44,656 nucleotides of DNA from Symbiodinium natans (Eukaryota > Sar > Dinophyceae > Suessiales > Symbiodiniaceae): contig CAJNDS010000937.1 of the NCBI GenBank assembly GCA_905221605.1, positions 5,001 to 49,656 on the forward strand. Reading direction: 5' to 3'. Every line of letters begins with the position of its first letter. Position 1 is the first letter of the stretch. Both the position numbers and the translations under genes were made by a program. The notes below the pieces were generated by a model that made no database searches, was not told the DNA's origin, and worked only from the letters and a program-made list of their open reading frames with translations. This document shows positions 28,697 to 40,797 of this stretch, one piece after another.

Positions 28697-29013
28697 TCTG
28701 TCACCCGCAGCTGTCGGATGGTGGCCCGCATCCAAAATCTTCTCGTTTGATTCCTTGATTTGCTTCCCTATTCCCACAACGAGGCCGCAAAACTGCTCGA
28801 GCTGCCTGGATGCATGTTGGCGAGTCAGACAACTTGCTTTGACGCGGTGCGAATGTAGAAAGGTCAGTAGCTTCAGTAGCCCGGTGATTTTCACAGCGGC
28901 ATGACTATCGTCATGTTTCATGGACACCGCGAAGCAGAGCTCGGCAGCTTTGCCTCCACAAAAGCTCTGCTCCGCAGAGCCTAAAAACAGGGTTGCGGGG
29001 AACACCAATGTTC
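28691..29013 (-). CDS. Putative minus-strand exon
   Basis: On the minus strand, after gagcttgtttag, a frame reads TLVFPATLFLGSAEQSFCGG, then ITGLLKLLTFLHSHRVKAS, then VVGIGKQIKESNEKILDAG to a stop at 28691-28693. It is helical and balanced in composition, which favours coding. The downstream minus frame (28501-28731) is also open, but no acceptable intron joins the two. The family is not recognised. Confidence 0.33.
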
Positions 29014-29747
29014 TAAACAAGCTCGAGCTCGCTTATTGCATGAGGATCATGCCATGCTTGAGCGACCTACGCATAATGTTGTGCCGATTTCTCCCAAATC
29101 CTCTAGTCCTCAAATCGGCGGCAAGCTCTGAGCTTTCCAAGGTATGCGCCGATGCAAAGGATGGCTTCGCTTACGGAAAGCGCTTGGCAGAACACTTAGA
29201 GTGAGCGAGGCATCAATCACGCGAACATTCTGGGTGACTTTGCATAGAGCAGACTGCTTCGAGCAGTGCATTCAGCGAATCAGTATTTTGTAGCAGACTG
29301 GAAGCCGCTCTCCAAGGCCTACGATTGGCGCTTCTCGGAGGTGCGCTCACTCGCGTTCATTTCTGTGCACGTGCGTGCACTGGGGGAAGTTACTCCGCCA
29401 ATTTTGGTGTCTAAGAGTTGCAGGTGGGACCCTCTAAGACAAAGGTGGAACTGGACATGCTTTTCCAGGCGCAGTCGACGTGCAGTGAACCAGTTGTGCA
29501 GACGTGAATCTCCAATCTAGACTCTAGACACATCTAGACACGATTTTTTTGGGCCAGGCGCAGAGCGTCCTGTACATGCCAGCCCGCAGCCAAGACATGC
29601 ATTTGACATCGCACACAGGAGAACAAGAGCAGGCTTGGTAGACTTCTTTCACAAGCTTCATCACCCGAAGAGGTTTGGGACAGCATGCAGCACATGGCTC
29701 CGACCTTGGACCTGCCCGTTGTTACGAATTCTGGGTCGTGCCAACAG

Positions 29748-29925
29748 ACCTCAGCAAGGTAGTCAACAACATGCTGAGCGCCTTCAAGGCTCATGCGGAG
29801 AAGATTTACGCCGAAAGGCGTGAAAAGCGAGCAGAGCCGGAGCAGCAGCAGAAACGGGACCGGCAGCGGGTTGATCTTGGATCCCAAGATCGAGTATTCG
29901 ATGAAAGCAGCTGGCAAGTTTGAAG
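29748..29925 (+). CDS. Putative exon with charged helix
   Basis: After gtcgtgccaacag the frame reads LSKVVNNMLSAFKAHAEKIY followed by AERREKRAEPEQQQKRDRQR, an amphipathic then strongly charged helix. A good donor (AAG followed by gtgagt) sits at 29926, but just before it this frame meets a TGA and a different frame (ILDPKIEYSMKAAGKFE) is open, so the structure is not resolved. Either frame could be the real one. Confidence 0.27.
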
Positions 29926-31602
29926 GTGAGTCTGTGGGTTTGTGGACAGCTTTTTTCACAGCGAGCATGCAGGGATCCGAAAAGCTTACCCCCAGATCCT
30001 TGACCCAAGCACTAAGCGCTGACCTGAAAAATCAAAGCCCCAAAAACTGTTTCACGGAGGGCAGCGCAGGTGTGCCTCGATGCCGCGCGTGCCACACCTG
30101 AAAGCCAAATGCGTTTTGGGATGCTTAGGGGTGTAATGGTGACTTTTGCTGTGTAAGCCGCAGCCCAAATCATGCGACAGGCCGTTCTTGCTAGCCAATG
30201 TGGTTCGGAGCCACTCAATAAACCTAAACCCTCAATCAACTGATGCAGGCGAAACGTCGGCGACTTTTTTTATGCCAACAAGCGACTTGCGGAGTCTCTT
30301 CTGTGACCGAAGAAATGGAAGATTTGAGTCTCCTTGTGTCCTGGGTGAGCTTTTGCCATTCCTGGGCTTAGCCTGCTTTGATCGATGCGCCTCTGCCTCT
30401 GCTACTCGTGGGTAGTAGTTCGGCACTCCGAAGGCCTGGTCCAAGTGCAAATCGCGTCCCTCAGCTGCCAGGGCTCCTGGCTGCAATCTCTGCCCTGCCT
30501 CCTTTGCCTATGCCTGGGGCCTCCTCCACTGGGGTATACGCCATAGGGGCTTTCTTTAGGAGGTCGGCTAGAGGAGTGGTTGAGGCGATAAAAACCTCCC
30601 CGCAGGAAGGAAACACCACATGCAAGAGATTTGCCTCGAAACTGTCCCTCCTGTCCCTCTGCACGTATAGATCTCTCTGCTCCTTGTCCTGTCACGATCC
30701 TTTCATGAGATTCGAGCGAATCAGGCGTCCCTTTGTGTCGTTTGTCTTGTGGTCTGTTACCTTTCGTTTGGAGAAGCTGTAGGCTCTGTTTCGACGGAGG
30801 TCTTGATTCTGGCTTCTGGCTCAAGATGAATGCAGGAATGCACGGGGCAGCAAGACGAGCAAGATACAGCCCTGTGAGCCAGTGAGTAGGTTATGTGTCG
30901 CAGCATGTGTCCGGAGAGTACTCAGCGCGCTGAGCTTTTCTGATTGCTTAAACCCGCATGGTTGGAACCCTGCCCCACTGAACAAGCAGATAAGCATTTG
31001 GACCTCCTGATTCTTGTTTGACTACCACATGAGCAGCACATCAGGTCTTGTCTACCTCGCTTAAAGCGAGGCACACACAGACTGGCCATGAATGGCAATG
31101 GCCGCGTTTCGCCTAGACCTCTGCCGCAGAAGGCACGCTCTTCTCTTATCTGACTTGCTGCAACGACTTTCCACCTCTCGACCAGATGGGCTTTAGCGAG
31201 TCTGAGGGTGATGGTCTTGGACTCAGCGTGCTTGCAGTGAGCTCCACCACGAGTATGTGCAGAGGCCACATGACTCTTTCCAGGCACGATGTCATTCGGA
31301 GCTTCGAGTTCACTGCGCAGAAAAAATACTGGTTGCGGTGGAAGCTGCCGCCGCTGCTGCTTGAAGCCTGACCGCATGGAGAAGCACGTCACACTGCAGC
31401 TTCAGTTGTAGCAACAAATTGCTTATGCATGTACCGTTTGTGCCAGGCAGGAAGCAACAGGAAGCTCGTAGAGTTCAGCAGTTTCAGTTGAAAGCATGTC
31501 TTCCAAGGAAGTTCGCGGACGCGGACAGGGCCCTGCAAGAAGTGAGCTGCATGCGCGAAACCGTGTAAAGCGACAATGTTCTTGTGGCTGTGCATGAACC
31601 AG
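29926..31602. other. Region with no confident gene
   Basis: Between about 30230 and 30830 all frames on both strands are unusually open, the longest being a 140-codon minus frame (30402-30824). No domain was recognised. A short plus block ATGAATGCAGGAATG at 30826 ends near a gtgagta donor (30882) and is preceded by ctggctcaag, resembling the end of the dinoflagellate spliced leader; the match is too short to rely on. Confidence 0.4.
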
Positions 31603-31781
31603 GAGCACCACGACTTGCTCGAACATGATGCATCGTGTATGGATGTTCTGAAGCACTTCTTCACCGGTCGCTCCTTAGACAGGCGTGCGGTGCTTTGTCG
31701 TTCCCTTGCTGTAGAAAATGACAGCTCGGTGAAGGCGATCGGCACGCAAACAGAAGCTCACGCGATCAATTCATCTGCAAG
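31603..31781 (+). CDS. Putative exon (GC-type donor)
   Basis: After gcatgaaccag the frame reads EHHDLLEHDASCMDVLKHFF followed by TGRSLDRRAVLCRSLAVEND, and ends CTGCAAG before gccgga, a possible GC-type donor. Composition and the flanking splice-like signals support coding. The family is not recognised. Confidence 0.37.
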
Positions 31782-33927
31782 GCCGGAGTGCCCGTGGTAG
31801 TCGCGTTGTATATATCGGAGGCAAATCGCGGCAATGTGGGACACTTTGACGTTTTTCAAATCACTTGCAACAATCTGCAAAGTCCCAGGACGTCTCCGAC
31901 AGGCAGCAGGTGAGGCGGCCCTTGCCTCAAGAGATCGAGCATCTGCAGAGTACCCACTGCAGCAAGTGCAGCGATACAGCTTACGCAATGGCGCAATGTC
32001 GCCTGCACAGAGCTGCCAGTGCATATTGCCTTGCGGCAGGATCCCAGCGATCTTGGGATGTTGGAGGGGACCCTTTGCTGAAATCATGTCTTTTCGTGTT
32101 CCTCATATCCAACTGAACATATTCTTGGGTAATGTCGTGCTGGAGTGTAGGCAGACCAAAAAGCGCACAATTGGTCGCTCTGAGGTGTGCCAGGGATTAC
32201 TGGGAGTATATGGGAGTACTAACCGTATACAGTGCATTGCAGTATATTGCAGTACTGTCCATGTAGCTCTGCACGGCAAGACCTATCCATAGATCAGCAG
32301 AGTTTCCGTTGCAACGTTAAGTGGCGCATGGCTGCCTCATACAAGCATCGTGATCTTCCTCGTTTGTGGCAAAGAGCCAACTTCGATTGACAGACGAAAC
32401 GATCACAAACGACCTGTCAGGATTGCCGAGGAGAGGCAATCACAGCAAACCCTTGCTTTGCTGTATGCAAATATGTGGTGACATGTTGTGAACCAGCGTG
32501 CCAGAGCTATAGCAGCAGAGCTTCACTAGAGCCACGTGTGCGCATCATCTCCCTCGCGAGATAAGCTGCCAAGGGCTGTTTCGGGTTTGGCTGTCGAAGA
32601 CCAGATGGATTCGTGGCCGTTGCCTGAGCGCACTTTTTTGGGCGTCAACATGCTAGGCTGGACAAGTATTGCGCGACAAAGTGGAAAGACTGATGCCTCA
32701 GGCCGATCTTCATCGTGCTTCAGTCTCTTGCGGCAGTGACCCTTTGGGTGAAGGCCTAAGTTGCTAAGTCAAGACTTGATGAGTGACCAGCTACTATTAC
32801 CCGAGCAGTCCAAAAGACGTACATTTTCTCCAAATGCTGGACTGGCCGTGCTGGAAAAGATCAGGTCGTTTTCGCTTCGCAGGCTGATGGTGGGTGCCTT
32901 GCCTGCACCAATCTACGCCAGTTGCAACCATCACCGAGGTAACTCGTAGCAGCTTAGATTAGAAGAGTGCCGTCATTTCCATGATCCCCCAAAAGGAGTG
33001 GTCAGTGACAAGGTACCATCGTGTCGACCTGCAAGTGTGCATGGCAGGTTCGAAGAAGCTTTAGCTGGCTTGGAGTCCGTGGCTGTGGGTTGGACCACGA
33101 TGTTGACCCACAGGGCTGGCAGCTTACTGTAGACCCTTGGGACTGTGTGGCTTCACAAGAACCACAAACACACTGGCAGATGCTAGGATTGCACGGACTT
33201 GCGCTGGGAAGTCTGGAGATGGCTTTCATACCAGTACCCAAGCTGCAGCTTTAGCTGGAAACTGTTGACAACTAGTGACAACTAGTGACAACTAGTGACA
33301 ACTAGTGACTCTGGGCGAAGTGTGCCCCCTGCCCCATCTGCGAACGAAACTCAAGCAAAGCACACCGGATTCTTCAAACCCCTCAGCGGCGGAAGGCTGA
33401 TTTCAAAAGAGGTGCTATGGTAGAAAATGCGGCTTCGGCGAGGACCCTGCAAAGGCACCACCGCACCAAACCTCAAGATTCCAGAAAAATCCTCTTGTGT
33501 TTTTTCGTGCTCTTCCTGCGCAATTGAGGTACACCCATTCCGGAGTCTGGTGGCTTCGCAAGCATTATTCCTTGCAGGAAGTGGAGGGCCAGAAAATGCT
33601 ACAAGAGAGTTGGTTTGTTATAGAAGCTTTTGGGTGCAAGGCACATCGGCTTCAATACATTGCTGGTTCTTGCTGTGGGCATCCGTTTGGAAATGTACCA
33701 CGGGCACATCAGAACTTTCGTGACCTGTCAGCAAGTCCATGGAGTATGTGTGAATATGTGAACTGCAAATGACTCAAGTCCATTGTGTTCTGAGTTGGTC
33801 TTCAACTTGGGCGTTGTGTGTTCTGCGCTCAACTTCGAATCTTGGCAGCAGCAGTCATTTGTTTAGTACGTGCGCGTTGGTAGACTGTCGCATCATTTAG
33901 CGAACCGGGCTCATACTTGGTTAGCAG
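31782..33927. other. Region without a confident exon, upstream of the rhomboid exons
   Basis: Earlier exons of the rhomboid gene should lie here, but no membrane helix typical of the rhomboid N-terminal half was recognised. Plus frames at 31834-32292, 32536-32739, 33021-33254 and 33427-33772 are open but unconvincing. A four-copy 10-bp repeat lies at 33267-33306. Confidence 0.4.
33267..33306. repeat. Four perfect tandem copies of GACAACTAGT
   Basis: A 10-bp unit repeated four times, followed by GACT. The unit contains the palindrome ACTAGT. Confidence 0.95.
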
Positions 33928-34000
33928 GTTGTGACAGACGGGCACGCCGAGTTGGTCGGAATGTCTGGTGGCGCCTATGCGCTGATGGGCATGACCTTCG
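33928..34000 (+). CDS. Rhomboid protease exon with the GxSG serine motif
   Basis: After tggttagcag the frame reads HAELVGMSGGAYALMGM. GMSG is the rhomboid nucleophile motif, with the catalytic serine codon at 33964-33966, followed by the expected small/aromatic residues of helix 4. Rhomboids cut membrane proteins inside the bilayer. The frame stays open to 34146, but similarity ends after MGM, so the exon end is approximate. The exons at 34870 and 35078 supply the matching histidine helix. Confidence 0.5.
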
Positions 34001-34869
34001 GAGTGCCTGTGGCTTGCACTGGCAAATTTGATGCTTTAAGCCAGTTTGTTGAAGCTGATTTAGTTGAGGGGTTTAAGCTTGCCTGCTCTCGCCAAGTCGC
34101 TGATGCTGAATTGGGCCGATACCCGTCCAGTCCTTGGAATTGTTAGCTTGGAATTGCTGTGAATGATGATGCAGCTGCCAGCTACCTACTGCTTACATTG
34201 CATTTAGCAGGCTGCGTTGAACAGGCGTAGTTCTTTGTACCGAAAACAGTCTCAGCTCGTATGCACTATGCCATTCTGGGTTAGGCAGAACTGAAAGTAA
34301 GAGTGGAGGGGAGGGGGGTCTCCTGAAGGCTACAGACGGCCAGAGCTTTTCATTCTGCTCTTCCTCTTCGCTTGCGACGTGGGCATGGCTCCTCCCGCTG
34401 CACATGGGCCTATTTGCCGGTTGTGGATCGTCGCAGGCATGACATGTCCGTCCAGTTTGCATGTCAGGCCTACTTTGACAGCATCGTGAAAGAAAGCTCC
34501 ACAAGCCGCTTGGCCTGTTGGGTTGGGCGATGTTGCCAGCTGCTAGTGAAATACTGGCAGGCGGCAATGTGTCGAAATGGACAGGTACTGTAAAGGCGAT
34601 TCCAATGGGCATCCGACAAATCTGCTTGAAAAGCCCTCCGATCCCTCAAGATCCCTGGGGTTGGCTAAGCCAGCACAGCTTAAAGTAAGGTTGTGCTGCC
34701 TGAAAGACCCTGCATGGAAGTGTCGGTGAGGTTCTGGGTATGTCAGGCTCAGGGTTGATGTTCTGGGAACGAGGATCACCGTTTTGGTTCTGGGCTTCCC
34801 GTTGCAGTTTGCAGTGATAAGGGGCAGAGCCAGAGCTCTCAACTCACTTGCGCCTTTTTCTTTGCCGAG

Positions 34870-34922
34870 TTTATATACACGTCTGGCAAGGTCACTCAGC
34901 GCACTTTGGAGGAAGCTTGGCT
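34870..34922 (+). CDS. Rhomboid protease exon with the catalytic histidine
   Basis: After tttctttgccgag the frame reads YIHVWQGHSAHFGGSLA. AHFGG matches the helix-6 signature of rhomboids, with the catalytic histidine codon at 34902-34904. The expected next residues GxxxG are supplied by the block at 35078 (GYISGFILG). Donor and exact end are uncertain. Confidence 0.5.
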
Positions 34923-35077
34923 AAAGAGTCTACGTATAAGCCTTGTGAAGTTGCCTTCCTATGCTGCAAAAGCACCGACCGCCAATGCTCTGACTCTGGC
35001 CACGCCTTGCGGTCGTTTTGTCAGACTATGGAAAAGCATCACACACACAGAGAGACACAGCGATCGTGGGTCAGGAT

Positions 35078-35120
35078 ACATCTCCGGCTTCATCTTGGGC
35101 GACTGGCTCATCTTCCCCCC
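35078..35120 (+). CDS. Rhomboid exon continuing helix 6
   Basis: After cgtgggtcag, bases encode GYISGFILGDWLIF, the usual GxxxG continuation after the AHxGG motif. It is short, with unclear edges, and recognised by its fit between the exons at 34870 and 35188. Confidence 0.42.
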
Positions 35121-35187
35121 ACCTACCAAGCCGGGTCTCGGTTTTCGAGGATGACACGTGTGCATCCTGAGGAATATTGATTGGCAG

Positions 35188-35327
35188 AAATCTGGACGAC
35201 GAGGAAGCTGCGGAGTATGCGGCATCGAAACTCATCTCAAAAGAGAAGCAAAGGCTTGGTCCTAGTGTGCAGAGTGTACACTTGCACAGCTCAGCCAACT
35301 CGGAAAGCAGTGGGAGCAAGCTTTTGG
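35188..35327 (+). CDS. Probable cytosolic tail exon of the rhomboid gene
   Basis: After tattgattggcag the frame reads NLDDEEAAEYAASKLISKEK, an acidic then basic helix, and continues to a possible gtacct donor at 35328. Such a soluble tail after the last helices is common in rhomboids. Linkage to the rhomboid exons rests on adjacency and strand. Confidence 0.38.
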
Positions 35328-38300
35328 TACCTTATCTTGAACCTCTCGTCCGGTGGCGTCCATGCATCTTCCAAGGTTGAAGTGGGAGAGATGTTTGCAA
35401 AAGTTCATGTTGCTGTTAGGCTCGACCATGTGTGCCTGGAAGGTCACATGAGCTTGCTAGATGATCCTGTCAGTTGCCGGTATCAGTGTACATCCTTCTG
35501 TGTGCGTGGGGCAGGTTTGGTTCTGCTGATTTTCGTCATAGTGTGGATGGCGCAATGGCCTCCCAGGAGCACTTTTTTAATCACCGGTAGTGGTGGCTAA
35601 TTAGTGGTGAAATCCAAGTGGGACCCACATGTTCTCGGAGCTGCCTTCTTTCCAGGACCATCTATGACTTGACTCCCTGGTGCTGGCACCGACAGGTATT
35701 CAACCAGTTGGGCGCTCAAGCAAAGGTATCCGAGCACAATCTACAGAGCTGAGCATAGAGCTTCCTTGATTGTGCATCAGGACTCTTTTCCCAGAGTGGC
35801 TTGATGGCATTTCTCTGACTTGTTCTGATGTTTGAAATCAAGGAATTGTAGGGTGACGCTGCTTCCAGCATGAAGTGAGTACCTGCACAGGCAGTGCAGC
35901 CCTAGCTTTGGACAGTGGCTTGCCTCCCTACCATAAATAAGCTCAGGTTTAGATTCCACTGTGTGCGCTGCCAAGATGCGCAGTGCATCAACGAGTCATC
36001 ATCTCAGCGTGCATGCTCTGATCTTCTCCGATGCAACATACTGGCGTTGCAACGTTGGTGGCTTTCCAGGTTCAGTCAAATGGGCTTTGTGGAGCAGGTC
36101 TGGCCCAGCGTAGGACTCGATATGCTTTGTGCAAGTTAAGAAAGCCAGGTCAGCTTTCGAGTATGTTCTACTACTGGCTGGAGCTACAGTGCCTTGACTC
36201 AATTTAGAGCTACAGGTATGCTACATGCATTCCGACGGCCATGCCCGGCGAATTGAGGTCAGGTCAATCCGTGAGCAAGAGCTCTGGATGATTTGAGGAG
36301 ATCCAGTTACACGCAATTGCAGATTAACTATAGATCTTACTTTCAAGTCGGCAGCTTGACTGCTACAGACCCAGGGTGCAACTGGTCAACCGAATTTGAA
36401 ACGAGACGGCAAGGATCTCGTTCGCCAGTAGCTAAGCTAGTGTCTGGTTTCGAACCTGAACTGCCTGCGCGATTCTGCAGGCGGTTCTTCTCCTTCCCGT
36501 GTTTCATTCCGCTGAGTTCATATTGATCTTGGCGGGACTGCAACTGCCGTGACCCAGCAGGAAAACTATATACAAAGCATCTGCAATCCAGGGCGAAACC
36601 TTGAGAGATTGTCGCGCTGAACAGATGAATTGTATCGGCGTTTACGAAAACCTCAGAGCAAGAGAGTACTTTGCACGATCATAAAGAGTGAAGCCAGATG
36701 AAGTAACCTTACCGGTGCCCAGAATGCATAGAATGCCAAACAGACTCGGTTTGCGGATTTGCTTGGGGCTCTTTTGGTTTGATGGTGAGACGAGGTGTAT
36801 ACTTTAGCAATGGACAGCCCAGCTCTCGAACCTACCCCGTTTTTAATTATCCGCTTGCTGGGCTGTGCAACATCCTCCACATCAGGAGCAGAGGCCTGCG
36901 CTTGGCTGCACACCTTTTGAATACTTAGCGAAGCAACCAACGAGTTAAATTATCATCCAGTATCCATTACAATACACATATTGCATACTACATATGTGTA
37001 TAGTATGCATGGCTCCATTCTTTTGATTATTTTGGCAAGCTGCAGGGTCGACCGGTACTTTGCACATGACATGAATGCATTGTTGATCCGAGTGGCCCAA
37101 GCTTAATTAGTTAAGAGCTCAGCAGCTCACGACCTCACTTTCGATCCTTCTGCCGGAGGCGCGGCATGTCCGTCGACATCATCGCACTGCGGTGTTAGCA
37201 ATAGATGGCTAGGCACGTATCGCACGTATCTGGGAATCCGAGGAATGGCGAGTGCCAAGGGACCTATGTTCATTCCCATTCCGCCAAGCCTTGCTCAGCG
37301 CTGCACCTTGGTAGCAAAACGCAAAAAAGAGCGGTGAAATGCGGGGCCCCTAGACAGGGTTCTCATTGCGCAGGCGGGCACGACATGGTGGATCCGGGGC
37401 CCTGCCCTGAGAGTTTGGATGCTAGGCACCTCCTCATTGTGGCGCGAGATACAGTAAGATACAGTAAGATACAGGAGCTTCAACATCGCTCCTCCACCTG
37501 GGCTCCCGCCTCCATGCAGCATGTGCCCAGGAGCCCTGGAGTCAAGCAACGGTTGTGTTAAGGGCTGTTTTGAGTGCCTGGTCATGTAGCAAAGAGTGCT
37601 GCAGTGCTGCATGTACAAAGCTTCACTGCAGAAGCGGGGTCAGTGGGGCCCAACCAAGTTCGTTGTCCTGATCAGCCCTTTGTAGCTGCAGTGGCTTCGA
37701 GCTGCAGAATACTTGCGTTAAAGTCAATTGCAGGTGGGCGAAGTATGGCGTAAGCTGCGCGAATCTGCGCGACAACGAATGATGGCAGCTAGGTGGCCAG
37801 AAGCACTTACTAAGCTCTGCAGGGATCAACTCTGAGGGCACGTGTGGCCTCCACCTCTTGGACTTTTGTGACTGACTTAGTAGACCTTGTGCAGCCGTGG
37901 TGTAGTCAATCCGTAACTCCGAGAAAATCTTCGTCTTGGGAAGCTGCATGCTGCGCCTGCGTCGTCTTGTTGCCAACTTGTAAATCATCACCCACCACCA
38001 AAAAATGAACCAAAACAAGGAGCAAGTAGCAGCAGGAGCAAAAGGTATGACTAGACGGTGCTTGGAGTGCAGAGCCAGGAGATGTGCTTCGTGCTTTCGC
38101 TCATGCGAAATCCGCTTAGCTCTCAGTGCTTCTGTCAGATGGAAGGCTCGTTTGTGCTCGTTTACTTACTCTCGTGCTCTCGCCATGCGTGGCTTGGAAG
38201 AGCAGCCCATGCAAGTATTTGGTGGACAGTTTAAGAGTTTAGCACTCAGGCAGTCATCGAGCTTGACAGCATCAGCAGCTGTACCTGGGGTAGCATCGAA

Positions 38301-38929
38301 GCTGTGTCGGGAATTCTCTTGGCAACAGTGGGGTTGGCACCATGCAATTGTTAGGTGCGGCCATGCAAGAAATGAGCGCCTTCTGCACCCGGCCGGAAAG
38401 TACTGGGACAAGGCCGACACTCCTTGGTCCTGAGTCCGAGTTGGAAATATGCCAAAGAGCTGCCGCCTTTTGCCGCGGCCCAGCAGTTCCTGTGAGGTGT
38501 TCGACAGATGAGCCAGCGACGCCTCCAGCCCCTCCGACACCAGAGTCACAGACTACAGATCCAGAGGCTGGCAAATTTTGCAGAAGATCTCGTGGCTCGC
38601 ACGCCTCTGCGGCAGGTAGCTTGCGTGGGTGCCTTAACAGCTTGGCGGGCAGCCGAGTCATCCGATTGATTGGGGAAGGCAGCTAGAGGGCAGTTGAAGT
38701 GTGCCATGGCACTGAGGGCTCTTGAAGCAAAAAGGGACGTCGGAGTCGAGGAGGAGCTTGTGCAACAGCACCGTGTGCATCAGTGTGCTGCCCGATCTCT
38801 TCAGAGCAAACTACCAGCTACTGTGAGGCAACGCTGTCATTGCCTCTCAGATTGGCATGGGAGGGCAGCTAGGGCATACGGGCGGATGTGCAGCCGGCTG
38901 GCAACATGTACGTGTCCGTTGTGCAATAG
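35328..38929. other. Region with no confident gene
   Basis: Open frames are short and ambiguous. Plus 38342-38686 contains a Pro/Thr-rich run (EPATPPAPPTPESQTT) and could be an exon. A 10-bp tandem repeat lies at 37447-37474. An AT-rich patch (36940-37015) contains near-palindromic catatgtgtatagtatgcat. Confidence 0.4.
37447..37474. repeat. Tandem AGATACAGTA repeat, 2.8 copies
   Basis: Two full 10-bp units and eight bases of a third, all identical. Confidence 0.93.
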
Positions 38930-39080
38930 CGGAAATGGCCCAGAGCGTCAGAAGCCGCATTGTTTTTGTACCGAGGAGTACGGACATTGACGAAGCTGTG
39001 TTGGAGAAAGCTCTGGCTCCAGTGCTCAAAGACATCTTGTCCCAGGAGCCCTCTATAGAAATTTGTGCGGCCGGTGATGC
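38930..39080 (+). CDS. Exon of an unrecognised gene with a consensus donor
   Basis: The frame reads EMAQSVRSRIVFVPRSTDID followed by EAVLEKALAPVLKDILSQEP and ends ICAAGDA at a consensus gtgagt donor at 39081. A 3' splice-like tag lies at 38927-38929. Beta strand followed by an amphipathic helix, and good composition, support coding. The family is not recognised. Confidence 0.48.
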
Positions 39081-40164
39081 GTGAGTCAAAGCAATGGTTT
39101 GTTGTGCCAAGCACCCTGCAGGAGAAGCAGAAAGGGAAGGTCCAGCACTCAGCCTGAGGGCATCCAGCTTGAGAGATCTGGAGTGACCTAAAGTCCGAAT
39201 CATGGTTGGCACAATACACTTAGATGCATAGACGAATCCAAGCATACCAAGCCTGTGTGCTTAGGAAAAGTTTGCCAACAGCAGTGTGGGGGGGCTGAGC
39301 TTGTCCTCTGTCCACCTTTCCGAGAAGGCTTGAGTTGTTAGCTTAGGTGCGTTGGTGGACTCGCCCCTCGGCCCCATTGCTTTGCCCGTTGTCCGGCTTT
39401 CCAACTTGCTTGCTGCTCCTCGGCGGCAACTTCTTGTCGAAGTTGTCATCAGACTACAGGGATCTTGCAAATGTCTTAGTGTATCTTGCACTCTGCCATG
39501 CCGTATCCTGCAGTACACGGACACTGCTGTTGTCTAAAAAACTCTTGGGAGTAGCCGTCCTATGGTTGATCTGCGTGGGCTGAGGCCTTATCCACCGTTT
39601 AAGCTTCGCGTGGACCCAACTCGTTCGGCCCCGCATCGATTGGTGGATGGCAAGTACCTGGCAATGACATGCACCTTGGATTGTATATGTCGAGTTGCTA
39701 GGAATAGGTTGTTTGAGCCTACTTGTCATAGCTATGATCATGCGAGCGAGGCATTGTGACCGGTCGTTTCGCGGCATGCGGACGCGAGCTTCAGGCCCAG
39801 TGTCCTTCGTATAAAGAAAGTATACCAGATGGAGTGGATGCAAAACTGTGTATGTTTGCCTTGCACGTTCTCCCGTCCTCTGGTCTCGGTCCTGCATGTC
39901 CCCTGCTCTCCTAGTTCCGTGGTCCGCCGAGCCTAGCCAAGGCGCATCCATGATGCCATCAACCCCCTATGAATCCTTTCCGTCGTAAGAGCCTTTTCCA
40001 ATCGTGGGGGGGGGGGCGCCCGTAAGGTGGACACTTAAAGGCTATGCTGCACGCGCGTGCCTTGTAAACAAATGCTTTACAAAGGAAACGCCCGCAGAAT
40101 TGACGCAACGCACCCGCAGAACAGACGCAATGCACCCTTAGCATCAGCACACTGTGTCCTGCAT
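39081..40164. other. Region with no confident gene
   Basis: A plus frame at 39562-39759 (VDLRGLRPYPPFKLRVDPTR and on) has plausible composition and may be an exon, but lacks clear splice sites. A run of nine or more G lies near 40008-40016. Confidence 0.4.
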
Positions 40165-40431
40165 GGGCGGAGGGCGCGGAGGGCGCAGAGGGTGTGGAGG
40201 GCACGGAGGGCGCGGAGGGCGCGGAGGGCACGGAGGGCGGAAGGGGCGGAGGGGGCGGAGGCAGGGCGCGGAGGGCGCAGAGGGTGCGGAGGGCACGGAG
40301 GGCGCGGAGGGCGCAGAGGGCGCGGAGGGGGCGGAGGGGGCGGAGGGCGCGGAGGGTGCGGAGGGCGTGCAGGGCGCGGAGGGCGCAGAGGGCGTGGAGG
40401 GCGCGGAGGGCGCGGAGGGCGTGGAGGGTGA
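40165..40431. repeat. G-rich minisatellite, 9-bp unit (GCGGAGGGC)
   Basis: About 29 tandem copies of a 9-bp unit with GCG/GCA/GTG/CAC variants and two expanded sections (ggggcggaggggg). Because the unit is three codons long, every frame stays open, giving repeats such as EGA or GGR. This is low complexity, not evidence for a gene. The plus strand is G-rich. Confidence 0.93.
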
Positions 40432-40797
40432 CCCCTTCAACCGGATACCGCGTGTCCCCCGCTCCCCTGCCCATCAACCCAATGTCACGCTCTGCGCTCC
40501 CCGCTCCTTGTCCTCGCCCCCGTCCGTCAATCGACATGCATGGTCCACGCTTCCCCACACCACGCCCCTCTCCCAGCAAAATGTTCCGACCCATTTTCGT
40601 GGCCTCCCGTCAAAATTCATTCCGTCCGATGCTCCTCCGTTGACCGTCTCCTTTTTGGTGGCCTCTTTCGCTAGAACGCGATCCGATAGAACGCCTTCCG
40701 CAAACGAGAGCCCAATTCCAGAAAGGTTTTCGGGAGGAATCCAAGAAAACAAAGAGCACGCGCAGAATAGACGTTAAGCGTCCAAGGCATGGGGGGG
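40432..40797. other. Unique spacer between the two opposite-skew arrays
   Basis: About 365 bases of ordinary complexity, rich in C on the plus strand in its first half. No gene was recognised. Confidence 0.5.

Noticed and set aside
30804-30825. Possible relict dinoflagellate spliced leader before an ATG
   Set aside because: Only the last 12 of 22 bases fit, with one mismatch, and the core ggctcaag occurs several times in the window by chance.
36440-36460. tRNA T-loop-like ggttcgaaacc on the minus strand
   Set aside because: No matching acceptor stem or D-arm is found upstream at tRNA spacing.
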